Part shown: positions 43,673 through 52,850 of the stretch, piece after piece
Layout of the letters: the number at the start of each line of letters is the position of its first letter
Position numbering within the stretch: the first letter of the stretch is position 1
Source: an uncultured Bacteroidales bacterium
Lineage (GTDB): Bacteria; Bacteroidota; Bacteroidia; Bacteroidales; UBA932
DNA length: 64,000 nucleotides
Assembly (NCBI GenBank): GCA_947630665.1
Contig: CANRID010000001.1
Coordinates: forward strand, 78,501-142,500
Direction: 5' to 3'
Notes under the pieces: generated by a model
The model's database searches: none
The model's input: the letters and a program-made list of their open reading frames with translations, nothing else
What the model was told of the DNA's origin: nothing
Position numbers and translations under genes: made by a program

Positions 43673-44701
43673 ATGCTCGCATTGGTTCTGATAATCGTGG
43701 TCATAGCGCATTTATTCAATTTCCTTAACGGAATGAACGATGCCGCCAATTCCATCGCCACCATTGTTTCCACTAAAGTCCTGTCTCCTTTTGCGGCGGT
43801 ATGCTGGGCTGCTTTCTGGAATTTTGCCGCTGTCTTTATTTTCGGGGTGAAAGTCGCCAATACCATGGGTGAAGGTATCGCGGATCCGGGTGTAATCAAT
43901 GAATGGGTGATTCTGGCGGCCTTGCTGGGTTCGGTGGTCTGGGTATGGTTGTGTACTCATTTCGGAATGCCTATCAGCGTATCCCACGCCCTGATCGGCG
44001 GATTGATAGGCCCCGTATGGTTCGTTTACGGAAGCGGCTATCTGATAGGTTCGGGAATTTTTAAAATAGCCGTGTTCATCGTGCTTTCCCCTCTTATCGG
44101 CCTGTTCTTGGGATTTTTCCTGATGTGTCTGATGATGTTTGTTCTCAAACGGAGGTCTCAGTCGTTTGTGGACGGCATTTTCAAACGCGCACAATTGTTT
44201 TCTTCCGCTATTTTCAGTTTGGGACACGGAGCGAATGATGCCCAGAAAACCATGGGACTGATTGCCGTACTGTTGTTCAGTGCCGCCGGCTCCCAGGAAT
44301 TTATCGCGGAATATCTTTATAATCCCGACAGAGGATTTTATGTCCCCACCTGGCTCATTATCACGTCTTATTCGGTAATCTCTTTGGGAACTGTCACCGG
44401 AGGCTGGAAAGTGATCCGCACCTTGGGAGACGGATTGGCCAGACTTAAACCGGTACAGGGATTTTGCGCCGAGACGGCCGGAGCGCTGACCTTGATCGGA
44501 ACCGCCATAAGCGGAATCCCCGTAAGCACCACTCATACGGTTACCGGTTCCATCATCGGCGTAGGAATTACCAAAGGAATCGCATCGGTCAGATGGGCCA
44601 CCGCCCAGAACATCGTCGTAGCATGGGTGCTGACTATTCCCGCCACCATCCTGATGTCGGGCCTGATGTATCTGCCCATGTATTTCCTGTTCGTCAAATA
44701 A
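43673..44701 (+). CDS. Inorganic phosphate transporter, PiT family
   Basis: A 342-residue inner-membrane transporter with the duplicated PiT signature: FLNGMNDAANSIATIVSTKV near residue 18 and FSLGHGANDAQKTMGLIAV near 182. The conserved GIPVSTTHTVTGSIIGVG is near 282. About ten hydrophobic segments are seen. It moves phosphate with sodium or protons. It ends 1 bp before the convergent PLP desulfhydrase gene. Confidence 0.94.
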   Translation: MLALVLIIVVIAHLFNFLNGMNDAANSIATIVSTKVLSPFAAVCWAAFWNFAAVFIFGVKVANTMGEGIADPGVINEWVILAALLGSVVWVWLCTHFGMPISVSHALIGGLIGPVWFVYGSGYLIGSGIFKIAVFIVLSPLIGLFLGFFLMCLMMFVLKRRSQSFVDGIFKRAQLFSSAIFSLGHGANDAQKTMGLIAVLLFSAAGSQEFIAEYLYNPDRGFYVPTWLIITSYSVISLGTVTGGWKVIRTLGDGLARLKPVQGFCAETAGALTLIGTAISGIPVSTTHTVTGSIIGVGITKGIASVRWATAQNIVVAWVLTIPATILMSGLMYLPMYFLFVK

Positions 44702-44702
44702 A

Positions 44703-45686
44703 TTACCAGGTAAACGATTCGCTGATCGGGAACAGTCCGTAAAGACCTCCGGTATGGATAAACAGAATATTGTTCCGGTGGCTGAGGTTCCCGCCTTTCT
44801 GTAATTCGTTAAATACTCCGTACATGGCTTTTCCCGTATATACGGGGTCCAGTACCAACCCTTCCAGTCGGGCTGTTTTCTTAATGAATTCGAGTTCTTC
44901 CGGACGGCTGAGCGCATATCCGATGCCTACGTATTTATCGTTGATTTCGATATGGGTCTTGTCTATACGCGCTCCTGCATGCTCCGGCAGATATTCCAAA
45001 GCGCCGGTCGCTATATCGTATGCGATTTCGGTAAAATATTCCGTATTGTCGCATACGGCCATGCCTATAATCCTTTTGCCGGTCTTTTTCAGCTCGTTGG
45101 CCAGATACAGGCCCGCGTAGGTTCCGCCCGATCCGGTGGCGACAACGATAGTGTCGAAGGTAATGCCGGTTTCCTTTTCCTGGCGGAGAATCTCGTCCAT
45201 ACAATTATAATACCCCATGACCCCGATGGCATTGGATGCCCCTTCGGGGATGACATAAGGCTTGTACCCTTGCTGCCGGTACTCCCGTGCCATTTCCTCC
45301 ATAATCTCATTCCGGTGATGACGGTATTCGTCCTGCGTGCAGAATTTGACGTCCGCTCCCATGAGTTTGTCCAAGAAATAATTTCCCCGCACCGGCGGAT
45401 TGTCGCTGATGCGCAGCAATACGGCCGATTTAAGACCTAAGTATGCAGCTACGGAAACGGTGGCCCTGCAATGGTTCGACTGGATTCCTCCGCAGGTAAT
45501 CAGCAGATTGCATCCTTTGTCGAGAGCATCTTTAACCACATATTCCAATTTCCGGATTTTATTTCCGGAAAACTCAGAACCGGTCTGGTCGTCCCGTTTA
45601 ATATAGATATTGGCATCGAGTTCCCGGGAAAGACGCCCGAGTTTATAGATTTTGGTAGGAAGGTTGGCAAGGGTCAGTTTATCCAT
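44703..45686 (-). CDS. D-cysteine desulfhydrase / ACC deaminase-like PLP enzyme
   Basis: A 327-residue fold-type II PLP enzyme. The PLP lysine lies in SEFSGNKIRKLEYVVKDAL near residue 43, with GGIQSNHCRATVSVAAYLG after it and the phosphate loop VVATGSGGTYAGLYLANELK. It deaminates D-cysteine, related amino acids or 1-aminocyclopropane-1-carboxylate; the first is more likely in gut bacteria. It is a lone minus-strand gene between two plus-strand units. Confidence 0.87.
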   Translation of the reverse strand: MDKLTLANLPTKIYKLGRLSRELDANIYIKRDDQTGSEFSGNKIRKLEYVVKDALDKGCNLLITCGGIQSNHCRATVSVAAYLGLKSAVLLRISDNPPVRGNYFLDKLMGADVKFCTQDEYRHHRNEIMEEMAREYRQQGYKPYVIPEGASNAIGVMGYYNCMDEILRQEKETGITFDTIVVATGSGGTYAGLYLANELKKTGKRIIGMAVCDNTEYFTEIAYDIATGALEYLPEHAGARIDKTHIEINDKYVGIGYALSRPEELEFIKKTARLEGLVLDPVYTGKAMYGVFNELQKGGNLSHRNNILFIHTGGLYGLFPISESFTW

Positions 45687-45727
45687 ATCAGTGCAGCTTG
45701 AAGTGTCGCAAATTTAATTCTTTTTCG

Positions 45728-45735
45728 TACTTTTG
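45728..45735 (+). promoter_or_regulatory. -7 box of the amidase-like gene
   Basis: TACTTTTG matches TAnnTTTG, 21 bases before the ATG at 45757. No TTTG at the standard -33 distance was found. Confidence 0.45.
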
Positions 45736-45756
45736 TCAAAAAATAAAAGCTAAAAA

Positions 45757-48700
45757 ATGTCTCTTAAAAAATTTTTCAGTATTTGGGCGGGAATTTTTCT
45801 TTTTTCCCAGTATGCCTTTTCCCAGGACGTGAAAATCGTACAACCTTCCGGATTCGCTCCTATGGCGGATTCGATTGCGGCCTATTTAAAACCCCTTGCC
45901 TCCGTCTATGCGAGAGTAAGGGTGGATTCGGTAGAAAGCAGGAAAGGAGATCTGCTTATTTATCTTTCGAATTCCGTATCGGATTATTCGCTCCGGCGGA
46001 ACAACGTGGCCGACATATACGGGATCGCTTCCCGGTTGTTGCCTGAGGAATTTAAAGGCAAAAAACTGTCGATCCGCGCAAACGGATCTTCTTTAGAAGA
46101 GTTGACATCCGAATATTATACGGCACTCGAATCCCGGACGCAGAAAGCCAACGGGAAATCCATAAAAAAGACGCGCAAGGCCAAAGCGGAAGAGGGCGGA
46201 AAATTAGTGGAAAACCTCTCCCGTCCCTATGCCGTAACGGAGGGCTTGCAGGATAAGCATATCGCTTTGTGGCAGAGCCACGGATATTATTACGAGCAGT
46301 CGCTTCAGCGGTGGGAGTGGCAGCGGGCCCGGATTTTCCAGACCGTGGAGGACCTTTATACCCAAAGCTATGTGCTCCCGTTCCTGGTGCCTATGCTGGA
46401 AAATGCCGGAGCGAATGTTTTGCTGCCCCGCGAAAGAGATGTGCAGATAAACGAGGTGATTGTGGATAACGATGCCTCGGAGAGCGGGTATTCGGAAAAT
46501 TCGGGCGATTTTGCCTGGACTCGCGGGGATTCCGCAGGATTCGCCTCTCCGAAAGCCTTTTACCTGTCGGGAGAAAATCCTTTCCGGATGGGTACCTATA
46601 AAAAGATACGGACCGTAAAGGCTTCCTCCCTGAACCGGAAAAACGCTCCTGCGGCCAGCAGTGCGTCCTGGTTGCCTTCTATTCCTCAGGAAGGGGAATA
46701 TGCCGTGTATGTATCTTACTGGACGGAGCCCGACAGCGCGGAGGATGCCGTTTATACCGTAAGGCATAAAGGCGGGGAAACCGTATATAAAGTGGACCAG
46801 CGGATGGGAGGCGGAACCTGGATTTATTTGGGAACGTTTTTGTTCGACCGCGGGCGGACTTCCCAGGGAGTCTATCTTTCGAATGCCACCGGAACCGGAA
46901 AAGGCGTTGTTACGGCGGATGCGGTGAAATTCGGCGGAGGAATGGGCAATATAGCCCGCTGTCCGTCGCCGGAAATCCAAAGCAACCGTAAGAGTTCATC
47001 GGATGAACCGCTTTCCGTAGAAAAGATAGAATTTGAAACGGAACCGGAAATCAGCGGATATCCCCGGTTTACCGAGGGCTCACGCTACTGGCTGCAATGG
47101 GCCGGATTCGCGGATACGGTGTACACCTATTCCAACAATACCAATGATTATAACGACGATTATATGTCCCGCGGCCGCTGGGTGAATGTCCTTGCCGGCG
47201 GATCCAAGGTCAATCCCGATTATAAAGGGCTGAATATTCCGGTGGATATGTCATTCGCCTTTCATTCGGATGCCGGCACTTTTCTCGATGATTCCATTGT
47301 CGGGACCTTGGCCATTTATACGCGCTATTCCAACGGATCGGACAAGTATCCTTCCGGTAAATCCCGGATGGCCGGCCGCGAGCTGGCGGATCTGATACAA
47401 ACCCAGATCGTAGAGGATGTGCGCCGCCAGTTCGAACCGAAGTGGAGCCGCCGCAATCTTTGGGACCGTTCTTATGCGGAATCCCGTACACCCAATGTGC
47501 CGGCCATGCTGCTGGAGCTGTTGTCCCATCAAAATTTCGCGGATATGAAATACGGGCTGGATCCTAATTTCCGCTTTACCGTCAGCCGGGCGATCTATAA
47601 GGGAATCCTGAGATATTTCAGTCTTACCCGCAATCTGGAATATGTCGTACAGCCTCTTCCGGTAAAGGATTTTTCCGCTATACTGGAGAAAACTCCCGAC
47701 GGGCTGGATGCCGTCCGCCTGACTTGGAGTCCGTCGGTGGATACGTTGGAAGCGACGGCTGTCGCCAAACAGTATATTGTCTATACCCGCACGGACGGAG
47801 GGGGATTCGATAACGGCCGCATCGTGAAAGACACTTCCGTCGTTTTCCCGGTGGAGGCCGGAAAAATCTACAGCTATAAGGTGGCTGCCCTGAACGAGGG
47901 CGGGGAAAGCTTCCCGTCCGAAATCCTTTCCGCCGCCATAGCGGAAAGTTCAATAGCCCGGAATAAAACAGTGCTGATCGTCAATGGATTCGACCGTGTT
48001 TCCGCTCCGGCGTTCCTGCAATCCCGGGATTCCACCTTGGCGGGATTCTACGATGGTCTGGACCATGGCGTACCTTATATCCGGGATATATCTTATATAG
48101 GCAGCCAGCATGAATTCCGTCGGGAAATACCATGGATGGACGACGATGCTCCCGGTTTCGGCGCTTCGTACGGAGATTACGAGGATAAAGTGATTGCGGG
48201 AAATACATTCGATTATCCGTATGTTCACGGACTCGCCTTGATCAAGAGGGGATATAATTTCGTCTCTTCTTCCGCAGGAGCCGTAATGTCCGGACGCGTG
48301 CGGATGGGCGACTATCCGGTGGCGGATGTCATTATGGGCAAACAGGCGACCACTCCGACGGGAAGAGGCGTGATGCCGTCTAAATATACGGTATTTCCGC
48401 CGGCATTGCAGAAGGCTTTGGCCGATTACTGTCTGGGTGGAGGAAATCTTTTGGTTTCGGGTGCCTACATCGCTACCGATTTATGGGATCCGGCTTACCG
48501 TCCTACCGAGGAAGGGCAGAAATTTGCAACGGATATTTTGAAATATAGATGGATGACCCATTACGCCAGTAAGACGGGCGAAGTGAAGAGCGTGGCCAAT
48601 CCTTTCGGATTCAAGGGAAAATACAATTTCCACGAGGAACTGAACGATAAGGTGTATGCCGTTGAAAGTCCGGATGCGCTGGTACCGGTCGGGCCGGGTG

Positions 48701-48864
48701 CCTATACGATCTTCCGTTACCGGGACAATAACATTTCCGCGGGAGTGGCTTACAAGGGAGATTATAAAACCGTTTCCTTAGGCTTCCCGATAGAAACGCT
48801 CGAAGACCGGCAGCAGTTGGACGAGCTTATGGGAGAGATACTGCGATTCTTTGAAACGGAATAG
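45757..48864 (+). CDS. Large secreted amidase-like protein with golvesin-type and FN3-type modules
   Basis: A 1035-residue secreted protein (signal MSLKKFFSIWAGIFLFSQYAFSQ). The catalytic core looks like a split N-acetylmuramoyl-L-alanine amidase 3 domain: LWQSHGYYYE near 170 with a histidine, AFHSDAGTFLDDS near 505, and MLLELLSHQNFADMKYG near 585. A golvesin-like beta domain lies between them (YAVYVSYWTEPDS, GGTWIYLGTFLFDRG). Residues 630-730 are FN3-like (VRLTWSPSVDTLEATAVAKQ). The last 290 residues form an alpha/beta region (TVLIVNGFDRVSAPAFLQSR, SAGAVMSGRV). Homologues in Bacteroidetes are often labelled xanthan lyase, which the motifs do not support. Role in peptidoglycan turnover is inferred. 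Confidence 0.78.
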   Translation: MSLKKFFSIWAGIFLFSQYAFSQDVKIVQPSGFAPMADSIAAYLKPLASVYARVRVDSVESRKGDLLIYLSNSVSDYSLRRNNVADIYGIASRLLPEEFKGKKLSIRANGSSLEELTSEYYTALESRTQKANGKSIKKTRKAKAEEGGKLVENLSRPYAVTEGLQDKHIALWQSHGYYYEQSLQRWEWQRARIFQTVEDLYTQSYVLPFLVPMLENAGANVLLPRERDVQINEVIVDNDASESGYSENSGDFAWTRGDSAGFASPKAFYLSGENPFRMGTYKKIRTVKASSLNRKNAPAASSASWLPSIPQEGEYAVYVSYWTEPDSAEDAVYTVRHKGGETVYKVDQRMGGGTWIYLGTFLFDRGRTSQGVYLSNATGTGKGVVTADAVKFGGGMGNIARCPSPEIQSNRKSSSDEPLSVEKIEFETEPEISGYPRFTEGSRYWLQWAGFADTVYTYSNNTNDYNDDYMSRGRWVNVLAGGSKVNPDYKGLNIPVDMSFAFHSDAGTFLDDSIVGTLAIYTRYSNGSDKYPSGKSRMAGRELADLIQTQIVEDVRRQFEPKWSRRNLWDRSYAESRTPNVPAMLLELLSHQNFADMKYGLDPNFRFTVSRAIYKGILRYFSLTRNLEYVVQPLPVKDFSAILEKTPDGLDAVRLTWSPSVDTLEATAVAKQYIVYTRTDGGGFDNGRIVKDTSVVFPVEAGKIYSYKVAALNEGGESFPSEILSAAIAESSIARNKTVLIVNGFDRVSAPAFLQSRDSTLAGFYDGLDHGVPYIRDISYIGSQHEFRREIPWMDDDAPGFGASYGDYEDKVIAGNTFDYPYVHGLALIKRGYNFVSSSAGAVMSGRVRMGDYPVADVIMGKQATTPTGRGVMPSKYTVFPPALQKALADYCLGGGNLLVSGAYIATDLWDPAYRPTEEGQKFATDILKYRWMTHYASKTGEVKSVANPFGFKGKYNFHEELNDKVYAVESPDALVPVGPGAYTIFRYRDNNISAGVAYKGDYKTVSLGFPIETLEDRQQLDELMGEILRFFETE

Positions 48865-48891
48865 AGAAAGTCTTGTCTTAAAACGGGAATT

Positions 48892-50247
48892 ATGAAAAAA
48901 GAAAGGGAACTGGAGATTATAGAACTGATCCGGAAGGAGGTTAAACCCGCTTTGGGATGTACGGAACCGATGGCCGTATCATTGGCCGTGGCCCGTTCCT
49001 GCGAGGCGCTTCGCGCTGCGGGGGACTGTTTCCAAAGATTGGACGTGGAGGTGAGCGCGAATATTCTCAAGAACGGAATGGGAGTGGGGATTCCCGGGAC
49101 GGGGATGATCGGATTGCATATCGCTTCCGCGCTGGCGGCGGTCTGCGGGAAATCCGAGTATAAATTGGAAGTCCTCAAGGACCTGAATGAAGAAGCGATC
49201 GCCCGGGCGAAAAAGATAGTGGATGAGGGAAAAGTGAAGATACGGCTGGCCGACACTCCTGTAAAATTATATATCCGGGCATCGGCCGTCGGCGGACAGC
49301 ATACGGCTGTAACGGTGGTCAGGGATGATCATGATTCCATCGTTTCCGTGGAGTTGGACGGCCACGATCTATTGCATGAGAGAGCGGAGGCCGGCATTCG
49401 CCGGAACGGGACCGGGAGCCTCCGGCCGGAGGGCGGACAAGCGTCCGCATTGCAGGAAAGTGCGGGGAAAACCACTTTGGATTACAGATTGTCGGTGAAG
49501 GAAATCGTGGAATTCGCACGGGAGGCCGAATATGAAAATATCGCCTTTATCCTGGACTCGGTTAAACTGAACAAAGCGTTGTCGGAAGAAGGGTTGCGGA
49601 AAAATTACGGATTGAGAGTGGGAAAAACGATCGCCGAAAAGGACGGAAGGGATATTTTCGGCGATTCCGTCCTTACTCATGCGATGGCTGTTACCGCAGC
49701 GGCTTCCGATGCCCGGATGGCCGGATGTACGCTTCCTGCCATGAGCAATTCCGGCAGCGGGAACCAGGGGATTACCGTAACGATGCCTGTGATCGCCGTA
49801 GCGGAGAAAATGGGCGTTTCCGAGGAAAAATTGGCCAGAGCGTTGGTTTTGAGCCATCTGATCGCTATCCATATCAAAGGATATCTGGGCAAGTTGTCAG
49901 CCTTGTGCGGATGCGTGATCGCTTCCACCGGATCTTCCTGCGGAATCGTCTATTTGAACGACGGCTCTTACGAACAGATCTGTGCGGCCATCAAGAATAT
50001 GATCGGAAATATTACGGGCATGGTATGTGACGGCGCCAAGGTAGGCTGCGCCCTGAAAGTGGCCTCCGGCGTGTCTTCCTCTTTACAGGCGGCCATGCTG
50101 GCAATGAAGGATATCTGCATTTCTTCCAATGACGGCATCATAGAGGACGATATCGAAAAGACCATCGCCAACCTGGGGCATATCGGCTCGGTAGGCATGC
50201 AGAATACCGATAAAATGATCCTCGATATCATGGTGGATAAAAAATAG
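48892..50247 (+). CDS. L-cysteine desulfidase / UPF0597 serine dehydratase alpha-like family
   Basis: A 451-residue iron-sulfur lyase of the UPF0597 (CyuA/YhaM) family. The N-terminus carries KPALGCTEPMAVSLAVARSC, with VGGQHTAVTVV and AMSNSGSGNQGITVTMPVI further on. Probable cluster cysteines occur in SALCGCVIASTGSSCGI, MVCDGAKVGCALK and the N-terminal GCTEP. It degrades L-cysteine to pyruvate, ammonia and sulfide. It lies 27 bp behind the amidase-like gene. Residues 150-180 form a variable hydrophilic segment. Confidence 0.88.
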   Translation: MKKERELEIIELIRKEVKPALGCTEPMAVSLAVARSCEALRAAGDCFQRLDVEVSANILKNGMGVGIPGTGMIGLHIASALAAVCGKSEYKLEVLKDLNEEAIARAKKIVDEGKVKIRLADTPVKLYIRASAVGGQHTAVTVVRDDHDSIVSVELDGHDLLHERAEAGIRRNGTGSLRPEGGQASALQESAGKTTLDYRLSVKEIVEFAREAEYENIAFILDSVKLNKALSEEGLRKNYGLRVGKTIAEKDGRDIFGDSVLTHAMAVTAAASDARMAGCTLPAMSNSGSGNQGITVTMPVIAVAEKMGVSEEKLARALVLSHLIAIHIKGYLGKLSALCGCVIASTGSSCGIVYLNDGSYEQICAAIKNMIGNITGMVCDGAKVGCALKVASGVSSSLQAAMLAMKDICISSNDGIIEDDIEKTIANLGHIGSVGMQNTDKMILDIMVDKK

Positions 50248-50287
50248 GCCGAGTCTTTTTATCAGAATTTATGTGCCAAAATTATGT

Positions 50288-50671
50288 TTATTTTTCTATA
50301 GTGTCGGAATTCTGATTATAGGCTTTTGCCACGCACCGCCATTGTCCGTCCATTTTCATCAGCAGCAAGTAGTCAGTAAAATCGATGCGGCCTCCCCAGT
50401 TTTCTTCCAATACACGGACTACGGCAAGTGTTTCCTCCACATCGATGACATCGATACGGGCTTTGAACCCTTTGTCTGCGCCTACGGTATCCACGTTTTT
50501 ATAGAACTGCTGGATGCTTCCGTGTTCCAATTTCCCGTCTAAGTAACCGAACAGCACGGCTTCATCGATGAACAACTCCTTGGCATAACTGCTATTGCCC
50601 TCTGCCACGCTTTTCACGAATTTCATGGCGGCATCTTCCACCGCCTTGTACTCTTCAATGTTCGCTCTCAT
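50288..50671 (-). CDS. NTF2-like (nuclear transport factor 2 family) small protein
   Basis: A 127-residue protein of the putative lumazine-binding/SnoaL-like NTF2 fold: an N-terminal helix (EDAAMKFVKSVAEGNSSYAK), a middle HGSIQQFYKNVDTV, and the terminal DYLLLMKMDGQWRCVAKAY strand pair. Such proteins bind or modify small hydrophobic molecules. It is divergent from an HxlR regulator, with a palindrome in the 155-bp gap, so the pair is probably co-regulated. Confidence 0.82.
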   Translation of the reverse strand: MRANIEEYKAVEDAAMKFVKSVAEGNSSYAKELFIDEAVLFGYLDGKLEHGSIQQFYKNVDTVGADKGFKARIDVIDVEETLAVVRVLEENWGGRIDFTDYLLLMKMDGQWRCVAKAYNQNSDTIEK

Positions 50672-50750
50672 AAATTAATTGGTTTAATGATTATTTGCCT
50701 GCAAAGTTAAAGGACGGCTTTAATGCGGACAAGTACCGAAAAAATATTCA

Positions 50751-50774
50751 TATACCGAAAATTTATTCGGTATA
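50751..50774. promoter_or_regulatory. Palindromic operator in the NTF2-like/hxlR divergent promoter
   Basis: TATACCGAA, six bases, TTCGGTATA: a perfect 9-bp inverted repeat. A further half-site TACCGAA at 50734-50740 lies 19 bases upstream of the same element. HxlR proteins bind such palindromes as dimers. The site is 53 bp before the hxlR ATG and overlaps where promoters of both genes should lie. Confidence 0.7.
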
Positions 50775-50826
50775 TCATCGTTTGGGATGATTATACTTAT
50801 ATTTGTATCATAATAAATGGAATACT

Positions 50827-51174
50827 ATGTACGAGAGAAAAATACCCGTTGACTTGGACTGCCCGCTACGGCTTACCATGAGCCTGATAGATTCGAAGTG
50901 GAAATCATGTATCTTGGATGAATTGCGTCATAAGTCCTTGCGTCCGAGCGAGCTTCATAAGGTCTTTCCAGAAGCGGCGCCCCGTGTGCTCGACATTCAG
51001 TTGAAAGAGTTAGTGGAAGACGGATTGGTGTCAAAGACAATTTATCCGGAACTTCCGCCCCGCTCTGAATATGCCATTACCGTTTTGGGACAGACACTGA
51101 TACCGATTATAGATGCCATGATTGAATGGGGCAACAGAAATAAGGAATTGTTTGAAAAGAAATTTTCCCGATAG
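50827..51174 (+). CDS. HxlR-family winged-helix transcriptional regulator
   Basis: A 115-residue regulator. HxlR landmarks: CPLRLTMSLIDSKWKSCILD, LRPSELHKVFPEAAPRVLDI, QLKELVEDGLVSKTIYPELP and PRSEYAITVLGQTLIPIIDA. The cysteine in the N-terminal CPL is where redox- or quinone-sensing members react, so thiol sensing is possible. I start at the ATG at 50827; the frame opens at a TTG at 50803. It probably controls itself, the divergent NTF2-like gene, and perhaps the iron-sulfur operon 144 bp downstream. Confidence 0.9.
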   Translation: MYERKIPVDLDCPLRLTMSLIDSKWKSCILDELRHKSLRPSELHKVFPEAAPRVLDIQLKELVEDGLVSKTIYPELPPRSEYAITVLGQTLIPIIDAMIEWGNRNKELFEKKFSR

Positions 51175-51318
51175 GAAACGCGTCGTGTATTTCCCGGAAT
51201 TACCGTAAAAATTACATTAAGTTCCGACATTTTTGTAAGACTGCTCTTGAGACATTTTCTATCTTTGTCTGTAACAAATAATCAGGAATTGTAACCTATC
51301 CGATAAAACGAAAACGAT

Positions 51319-52830
51319 ATGTTGAGAAAAATAAGATTGACGCTTGCCGTACTGTTCTTTGTGGCTGTCACGGCTTTGTTCCTCGATTTTACGGGAACGG
51401 TTCATGCGTGGCTGGGCTGGACGGCAAAGGTGCAGTTTCTCCCCGCATTGCTTGCGGTAAATGCCGGTGTTGTCGTCCTGTTGGTGCTGCTGACGCTGCT
51501 TGCAGGCCGTGTCTATTGTTCGGTCATCTGTCCGTTGGGCGTATTTCAGGACATCGTGTCGTGGATAAGCGGACGGCGAAAAAAGAAGAAGTACCGTTTT
51601 TCCTATTCCCCTGAACTCAAGTGGCTGCGTTACGGGGTGCTGGGGCTGTTTGTCATTGCTCTGCTTGCCGGTATCGGTTCCTTTGTAGCATTGCTGGCTC
51701 CATACAGCTCTTACGGGCGTATCGCCTCCAATCTGTTCGCCCCGTTATACCGCTGGGGAAACAACTTGCTTGCCTACTTTGCCGAGCGTGCGGACAGCTA
51801 TGCCTTTTATGAAACGGAGGTATGGATGAAAAGTTTGTCCACATTCATTATTGCCGCCATAACTTTTATCGTGTTGATGGTTCTTGCCTGGAGGAACGGG
51901 CGTACTTATTGCAATACGGTTTGTCCGGTGGGAACGGTACTGGGATTTTTCTCCCGTTTCTCGCTGTTCCGTCCGGTTATCGATGCGGAGAAATGCAAGA
52001 ATTGCAGTCTGTGTTCCCGTGGGTGCAAGGCCTCCTGCATCGACTACAGGCACCATCGCATCGATTACAGCCGTTGCGTGGCGTGTATGGACTGTATAGA
52101 CACCTGCAAACACGATGCGCTTCATTTGCAATACCGTTGGAAGAAAGCAAATAAGCCGGCTGCCGACAAACCGGAACAGGCGGCAGCTTCCGGGCAGATA
52201 GACACCGCCCGCCGCAGTTTTCTTTCGGCTACAGCCGTGCTTGCCGCAGCATCGGTGGTGAAAGCGCAGGATAAGAAAGTGGACGGCGGACTGGCGGTCA
52301 TCGAGGACAAGAAGATTCCGGTACGCACTACGCCGATTGTGCCGCCGGGTGCATGGAGCGCCCGTCATTTTGCGCAGCATTGCACTGCCTGCCAGCTCTG
52401 TGTGTCGGTCTGTCCCAACAATGTGCTCCGTCCTTCAACCGAGCTGACGAAGCTGATGCAGCCGGAGATGTCCTATGAACGGGGATATTGCCGTCCGGAG
52501 TGTACTCGTTGCTCCGAGGTATGTCCGGCAGGGGCTATCCGTCCGATGACCGTAGCGGATAAATCATCCACCCGTATCGGCCATGCCGTATGGATTAGAA
52601 AGAATTGTATTCCGCTGACCGATGGCGTGGAGTGCGGCAACTGCGCCCGTCATTGTCCGTCGGGAGCCATATTGATGGTTCCGTCCGACAGCGGAGATCC
52701 GAACTCCGTCAGAATCCCCGTCGTAAATGCCGAGAGGTGTATCGGATGCGGAGCGTGCGAGCACCTGTGTCCGGCACGTCCGTTCAGCGCCATCTATGTG
52801 GAGGGACACACGATGCACAGTGTTATGTAA
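51319..52830 (+). CDS. NapH-like membrane polyferredoxin
   Basis: A 503-residue inner-membrane iron-sulfur protein. Four hydrophobic helices lie in residues 1-200, with NapH-type YCSVICPLGVFQD and YCNTVCPVGTVLGF. Two ferredoxin sets follow (CKNCSLCSRGCKASC, CVACMDCIDTCKHDAL). After a linker come further sets, CTACQLCVSVCPNN, CTRCSEVCPAG, CGNCARHCPSG and CIGCGACEHLCPAR. Between the halves is RRSFLSATAVLAAASVVKAQ, which looks like a twin-arginine signal in the middle of the chain. It probably passes electrons across the membrane to the next gene's product, 20 bp downstream. Confidence 0.87.
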   Translation: MLRKIRLTLAVLFFVAVTALFLDFTGTVHAWLGWTAKVQFLPALLAVNAGVVVLLVLLTLLAGRVYCSVICPLGVFQDIVSWISGRRKKKKYRFSYSPELKWLRYGVLGLFVIALLAGIGSFVALLAPYSSYGRIASNLFAPLYRWGNNLLAYFAERADSYAFYETEVWMKSLSTFIIAAITFIVLMVLAWRNGRTYCNTVCPVGTVLGFFSRFSLFRPVIDAEKCKNCSLCSRGCKASCIDYRHHRIDYSRCVACMDCIDTCKHDALHLQYRWKKANKPAADKPEQAAASGQIDTARRSFLSATAVLAAASVVKAQDKKVDGGLAVIEDKKIPVRTTPIVPPGAWSARHFAQHCTACQLCVSVCPNNVLRPSTELTKLMQPEMSYERGYCRPECTRCSEVCPAGAIRPMTVADKSSTRIGHAVWIRKNCIPLTDGVECGNCARHCPSGAILMVPSDSGDPNSVRIPVVNAERCIGCGACEHLCPARPFSAIYVEGHTMHSVM

Positions 52831-52850
52831 AACCGTATAAGTAAAGAGTT

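Larger units (their letters stand above)
8055..46572. repeat. Dispersed 9-mer TCCCGACAG / CTGTCGGGA, 18 copies
   Basis: By eye I count TCCCGACAG on the plus strand at 8055, 12936, 15538, 15722, 22682, 28164, 32988, 38226, 38289 and 44333. CTGTCGGGA occurs at 12078, 14901, 16566, 18155, 31985, 43378, 43408 and 46564. Four more CCCGACAG copies have another first base. They lie in different reading frames (LSG, PDS/PDR, VG, CRE, SRQ) and once between ilvB and ilvN. About 0.5 copies are expected by chance in 64 kb. None was found before 8.0 kb or after 46.6 kb. Function unknown. Confidence 0.75.

Noticed and set aside
43712..44917. 401-residue minus-strand frame opposite the PiT transporter
   Set aside because: The opposite strand encodes a clear PiT protein with both signatures; the minus frame is low complexity (Q, S, G, H).
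45757..48864. Xanthan lyase annotation for the 1035-residue protein
   Set aside because: No polysaccharide-lyase motif is visible; amidase-like and golvesin-like segments fit better.
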